23,129 bases of DNA from DASRHY01 sp046765875 (GTDB lineage: Bacteria; Actinomycetota; Actinomycetes; Propionibacteriales; Kribbellaceae): positions 1 to 23,129 of the forward strand of contig JBKPSJ010000313.1 in assembly GCA_046765875.1 (NCBI GenBank). The letters run 5' to 3'. Under the pieces are notes generated by a model. That model saw only the letters and a program-made list of their open reading frames with translations. It had not been told where the DNA came from and searched no databases. The position numbers and the translations under genes were made by a program. Shown in pieces: positions 20,099-23,129 of this stretch (position 1 is the stretch's first letter; each line of letters opens with the position of its first letter).

Positions 20099-20593
20099 AT
20101 GGCCTTCGAGATCACCCAGGACCTGCACCCTGACCTGATGCCGCTGGGGTGGCTGATCGGCCGGTGGGAGGGCCGCGGGCACGGCGACTACCCGACGATC
20201 GACGCCTTCGAGTTCGGCCAGCAGATCGACTTCTCCCACAACGGCAAGCCGTTCCTGCACTACGTCAGCCAGACGTACGTCGTGGGTGAGGACGGTTCGA
20301 AACTGCGCCCACTGGCGATGGAGACCGGGTTCTGGCGGCCGCAACCGGACAATAAGCTCGAGGTCGTGCTCACCCATCCGACCGGGATCGCGGAGATCTG
20401 GTACGGCGAGATCGACGGCGCAAAGATCGAGATGCGCACCGATATCGTCGCGCGGACCGAGACGGCCAAGGAGGTCACCGCCGGGCATCGACTGTACGGC
20501 CTGGTCCGCGGCGAACTGATGTGGGCCTACGACATGGCCGCGGTCGGCCAGTCCCTCCAGCCGCACATCTGGGCAACGCTGCGACGTGTTTAG
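20099..20593 (+). CDS. Nitrobindin (FABP-like heme protein)
   Basis: Beta-barrel heme protein of 164 residues. Nitrobindins bind ferric heme and isomerise peroxynitrite to nitrate or bind NO. The family motif GxWxGxG is present as GRWEGRG (21-27). His156 near the end, in LQPHIWATLRR, fits the proximal heme ligand (about His155 in the mycobacterial protein, recalled). FWRPQPDNKLEVVL and TGIAEIWYGE are typical inner strands. The ATG is 3 nt after the small membrane peptide stop. Related Rv0813c lies near the same sulfurtransferase genes in M. tuberculosis. A Fur-family regulator gene with its own promoter follows. Confidence 0.9.
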   Translation: MAFEITQDLHPDLMPLGWLIGRWEGRGHGDYPTIDAFEFGQQIDFSHNGKPFLHYVSQTYVVGEDGSKLRPLAMETGFWRPQPDNKLEVVLTHPTGIAEIWYGEIDGAKIEMRTDIVARTETAKEVTAGHRLYGLVRGELMWAYDMAAVGQSLQPHIWATLRRV

Positions 20594-20600
20594 CCCCGCC

Positions 20601-20606
20601 TACACT
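20601..20606 (+). promoter_or_regulatory. -10 element of leaderless Fur-family gene
   Basis: TACACT lies 7 nt before GTG 20614, in the 20-bp gap after nitrobindin. There is no Shine-Dalgarno. Confidence 0.6.
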
Positions 20607-20613
20607 GGCAGGC

Positions 20614-21036
20614 GTGCAGGACGCTGAACTGGCCGATCGGCTGCGTGAGCGCGGGTACCGGATGACCGCGCAGCGCCAGCTTGTCCTGGATGCCGTCCGG
20701 CGGCTCGACCACGCCGGACCCGAGGACATCCTGGCCGACGTCTCACGACGTGAGCAGGGCCTCAACCTGTCGACGGTCTACCGCACCCTGGAAGTGCTCG
20801 AGGAGATCGGCCTGGTGGCGCATACGCACCTGGGCCACGGCTCACCGGCGTACCACTCGACCGCGCAGCCGGCGCACCTGCACCTGGTCTGCCGGCGATG
20901 TGACCGGGTCACCGAGGCGTCGACGGAGCTGGCGGCCGGGTTCGTGGCGACGCTGGCGGCCGAGCACGGCTTCGAGACCGACGTACGGCACCTGACCGTC
21001 TTCGGTGACTGCGAGAACTGCAGGGAGGACCGGTGA
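20614..21036 (+). CDS. Fur-family metalloregulator, Nur-like
   Basis: DNA-binding metal sensor of 140 residues. The winged helix (about 1-80) includes RMTAQRQLVLDAV and the recognition helix NLSTVYRTLEVLEEIG. The dimerisation domain has two CxxC pairs (CRRC 93-96, CENC 133-136), a structural zinc site. Histidines occur at 33, 70, 72, 81, 88, 90 and 126. As recalled for Streptomyces Nur, sites lie at 33/86/88/90 and 70/72/81/126; here 86 is Pro. Together with gene order, this favours the nickel-responsive Nur branch over iron Fur or Zur, but not with certainty. GTG 20614 is leaderless and gives this numbering. It overlaps ygfZ by 4 bp. Confidence 0.88.
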   Translation: MQDAELADRLRERGYRMTAQRQLVLDAVRRLDHAGPEDILADVSRREQGLNLSTVYRTLEVLEEIGLVAHTHLGHGSPAYHSTAQPAHLHLVCRRCDRVTEASTELAAGFVATLAAEHGFETDVRHLTVFGDCENCREDR

Positions 21037-22019
21037 CGTACCGCAGCCCGCTGCTCGACACCCCCGGGGCGGTCGAGGCGGAGGGACCAGATGCCGGCGT
21101 CGCCGCGCACTACGGTTCCGATCTGCGCGAGCAGATGGCGCTCGGCGGCGGTGAGGGGTACGTGGACCTGTCGCACCGCGATGTGCTCACCATCAGCGGA
21201 CCCGATCGGCTGACCTGGCTGCACGCGCTCACAACGCAGTACCTCGAGGGTCTCCAGCCCGGCGCCGCGACGACAGCGCTGATCCTGTCGCCGACCGGGC
21301 ACATCGAGCATGTGATGTATGGCGTCGACAACGGCGAGACCTTCTGGCTGCACACAGAGCCGGGCCGGGGAGCGGCCCTGCTGGCCTGGCTGCAGTCGAT
21401 GGTGTTCATGTCCCGTGTCGAACTGGCCGACGTCACCGCGGAGTACGCGATCGTGTGGCGGCCCGGTACGCCGACCGGTGACGGCCTAGTTCGGTCCGGC
21501 GACTTCGGCGGGTACGAGACGTTCCTGCCGCGGGCGGATCTGAAGGCGATCGAAGGCAAGCCGGCCGGCGTCTGGGCGTATGAGGCACTGAGGATCGCGG
21601 CCGGTGCGCCAAGGCTCGGTCTCGACACCGACGAGCGCACGATCCCGAACGAGCTCGGTTGGCTCGGCGTCGCCGTCCACATGGACAAGGGCTGCTACCG
21701 CGGCCAGGAGACCGTCGCCCGGGTGCACAACCTCGGACGTCCGCCACGCCGGCTGGTACGGCTCCACCTCGACGGCTCGGTCGACCACCTGCCCGCACAC
21801 GGCGATGCCGTACAGACCGACGGCAAGCAGGTCGGGTTCGTCGGCTCGGCGGCGCGTCATCACGAGCTCGGCCCGGTCGCGTTGGCACTGGTCAAGCGCT
21901 CGGTGCCTGTGGATGCCGAGCTGCGCGTGGTCGCGACTGAGGACGATCCCATCGTGACGGCGACCCAGGAGCCGCTCGTCGACCCCGAGATAGGGCTACA
22001 CGTACGCGCCCGGCTCTGA
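21033..22019 (+). CDS. ygfZ: Folate-binding protein YgfZ (iron-sulfur cluster maintenance)
   Basis: Tetrahydrofolate-binding protein of the GcvT-like fold, 328 residues. It supports assembly or repair of certain Fe-S enzymes. The signature KGCYRGQET (219-227) is intact with its conserved cysteine Cys221. The N-terminal GcvT-like segment VDLSHRDVLTISGPDRLTWL and the following LSPTGHIEHVM are also usual. GTG 21033 overlaps the Fur-family stop (GTGA) and has GGGAGGA upstream, so the two genes form an operon. Control of a Fe-S helper together with a metal sensor is plausible but inferred. A promoter for the next gene lies in the 30-bp gap after its stop. Confidence 0.93.
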   Translation: MTYRSPLLDTPGAVEAEGPDAGVAAHYGSDLREQMALGGGEGYVDLSHRDVLTISGPDRLTWLHALTTQYLEGLQPGAATTALILSPTGHIEHVMYGVDNGETFWLHTEPGRGAALLAWLQSMVFMSRVELADVTAEYAIVWRPGTPTGDGLVRSGDFGGYETFLPRADLKAIEGKPAGVWAYEALRIAAGAPRLGLDTDERTIPNELGWLGVAVHMDKGCYRGQETVARVHNLGRPPRRLVRLHLDGSVDHLPAHGDAVQTDGKQVGFVGSAARHHELGPVALALVKRSVPVDAELRVVATEDDPIVTATQEPLVDPEIGLHVRARL

Positions 22020-22036
22020 TCCTGTCACCAGCAATC

Positions 22037-22042
22037 TATGAT
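22037..22042 (+). promoter_or_regulatory. -10 element of leaderless asparaginase gene
   Basis: TATGAT, the best -10 match in the window, lies 7 nt before GTG 22050. An in-frame ATG at 22038 overlaps the hexamer itself, which argues against it as the start. Confidence 0.65.
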
Positions 22043-22049
22043 TACGGCC

Positions 22050-23006
22050 GTGACTGAGCCTGTCGTCGTTGCCGAGGTCGTCCGCTCCGGGTTTCTGGAG
22101 GGACGGCACCGCGGGTCCGTAGTCGTCACCGCGCCCGGTGGTGCGGTCGAGTGGGCGGTCGGCATCGTCGACCGGCCGATGTTCCCGCGGTCGTCGAACA
22201 AGCCGATGCAGGCCGCCGGCATGCTCCGCACCGGCCTCGACCTGGACGGCGACCTGCTCGCGCTCGCGGGTGCGTCGCACTCCGGCGAACCGTTCCACCT
22301 GGATGGCGTACGGCGGATCCTCGCCGCCGCGGGCCTGGACGAGTCGGCGCTGCAGACCCCGCCCGACTATCCGCTCGACGACATCGCGCGCGACGACTGG
22401 ATCCGCACGGGCGGCATGAAGTCGCCGGTCGCGATGAACTGCTCCGGCAAGCACGCCGCGATGCTGGCGACCTGTGTCGCCGCCGGCCTGCCGATCGACG
22501 ACTACCGGAACCCGGAACACCTTGTACAGAAGGGGATCCGCGCTGCCGTCGAGGACGCGGCGGGCGAGGTGGTGACCGCGGTCGGTGTGGACGGATGTGG
22601 TGCGCCGCTGCTCGCGATCACCCTGACCGGACTTGCCCGGGCGTTCGGACGGTTCGCCGCGGCACCGGCGGACGCTCCGGAGGGCAGGGTGGCGAACGCA
22701 TTCCGCTCGTACCCCGAATATGCGAGCGGATCCCGCCGGGACGAAGCCGCGCTGATGCGAGGGATCCCGGGGTTGTTCTGCAAGGCCGGTGCCGAGGGCG
22801 TGTACGGCGTGGGTCTGCCGGACGGGCGCGGCATCGCGATCAAGATCGAGGACGGTGCCGCCCGGGTCCGCCCGATCGTGATGGCCGCCACATTGAAGCG
22901 GCTCGGCCTCACCGACCCGATCCTCGACGAGCAGTTCACCGCACCCGTGCTCGGTGGCGGCAAGCCCGTAGGCACGATCCGCCCCGCCGCCGTTCTCACC
23001 ACTTGA
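22050..23006 (+). CDS. L-asparaginase, Rhizobium etli type (AnsA/ReAV family)
   Basis: Asparagine amidohydrolase of the serine-beta-lactamase-like class, unrelated to E. coli AnsA/AnsB. The 318 residues contain the SxxK motif SSNKPMQA with Ser48 and Lys51, the same numbers recalled for R. etli ReAV, which supports the GTG 22050 start. ASHSGE (75-80) carries a second serine. NCSGKHAAM (Cys131, Lys134) and VDGCGAP (Cys183) match the zinc-binding Cys-Lys-Cys set, and CKAGAEG has Lys245. No signal peptide is seen, so it is cytoplasmic. The transcript is probably leaderless from TATGAT. It is monocistronic here. Substrate specificity rests on family membership. Confidence 0.9.
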   Translation: MTEPVVVAEVVRSGFLEGRHRGSVVVTAPGGAVEWAVGIVDRPMFPRSSNKPMQAAGMLRTGLDLDGDLLALAGASHSGEPFHLDGVRRILAAAGLDESALQTPPDYPLDDIARDDWIRTGGMKSPVAMNCSGKHAAMLATCVAAGLPIDDYRNPEHLVQKGIRAAVEDAAGEVVTAVGVDGCGAPLLAITLTGLARAFGRFAAAPADAPEGRVANAFRSYPEYASGSRRDEAALMRGIPGLFCKAGAEGVYGVGLPDGRGIAIKIEDGAARVRPIVMAATLKRLGLTDPILDEQFTAPVLGGGKPVGTIRPAAVLTT

Positions 23007-23066
23007 CAGTCGGCGTCCACCTGACCCCAGCGGTCACTACCGCGGCAGTTGATCATGTTGCCGACG

Positions 23067-23125
23067 GCTTGGCACCCGTAGCGACCACTCGGGAGCGCTT
23101 CCACTGGTTTGCAGGGGTGCCAAGC
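23067..23125. repeat. 11-bp inverted repeat at the right edge
   Basis: GCTTGGCACCC (23067-23077) and GGGTGCCAAGC (23115-23125) are perfect complements around a 37-nt spacer, 61 nt after the asparaginase stop. The spacer is long for a terminator, and the window ends 4 nt later, so the full element may not be visible. Confidence 0.5.
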
Positions 23126-23129
23126 GTGC

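Noticed and set aside
23007..23129. tRNA gene in the right-end sequence
   Set aside because: The 11-bp inverted repeat is too long for an acceptor stem, and no anticodon or T-loop consensus (GTTCRAN) is found.

Overview
The window is GC-rich chromosomal DNA from an actinobacterium. Codon use, the many leaderless start codons and the gene order suggest Kribbella or another Nocardioidaceae; the genus is an inference. No phage, transposase, rRNA, tRNA or CRISPR array was found. The order pst - mutT1 - ppk - mshD - glnR - thioredoxin/sulfurtransferase/DUF1416 - nitrobindin - Fur - ygfZ resembles, from memory, the Rv0811c-Rv0820 neighbourhood of Mycobacterium tuberculosis and the SCO414x-SCO418x region of Streptomyces. 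Most of the window is therefore conserved core chromosome with local insertions.

Left part (1-9.1 kb). The phosphate operon pstS-pstC-pstA lies on the minus strand and runs off the left edge. It is preceded by a clear set of 11-bp PhoP-box repeats and has a strong hairpin between pstS and pstC. Upstream on the same strand are mutT1 (Nudix plus histidine phosphatase) and ppk (polyphosphate kinase), probably co-transcribed. A divergent HSL-type esterase and the mycothiol synthase gene mshD follow, converging on a shared hairpin. A 5'-nucleotidase gene is broken by a frameshift and then cut off at the edge of a 300-bp array of degenerate TGTGCAC dyads.

Middle (9.1-16.5 kb). This part holds glnR (nitrogen regulator), a MoaD/ThiS-like sulfur carrier, a secreted SGNH hydrolase, a 32-bp tandem-repeat cluster and arfB (ribosome rescue). 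Next is a sulfur operon: membrane-anchored thioredoxin, DUF4395, thiosulfate sulfurtransferase and DUF1416. Between the thioredoxin gene and DUF4395 lies a 26-codon cysteine-containing leader peptide with a Shine-Dalgarno-sequestering hairpin. A 397-bp gene-free stretch carries three long hairpins and a canonical G-quadruplex motif. dtd and a beta-keto acid cleavage enzyme then diverge from two leaderless promoters whose -10 boxes overlap.

Right part (16.5-23.1 kb). Four genes without recognised family (16.5-19.6 kb) interrupt the conserved order. One encodes a putative HExxH zincin with a low-complexity tail. They end in a stop-codon overlap with a convergent DsrE-like gene. Next come an unannotated 33-residue single-helix membrane peptide, nitrobindin, a Fur-family regulator with Nur-like histidines, ygfZ, and an R. 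etli-type asparaginase. The window ends in an inverted repeat.

At least ten genes show a TANNNT hexamer 6-8 nt before an ATG or GTG. This was used to correct several starts.
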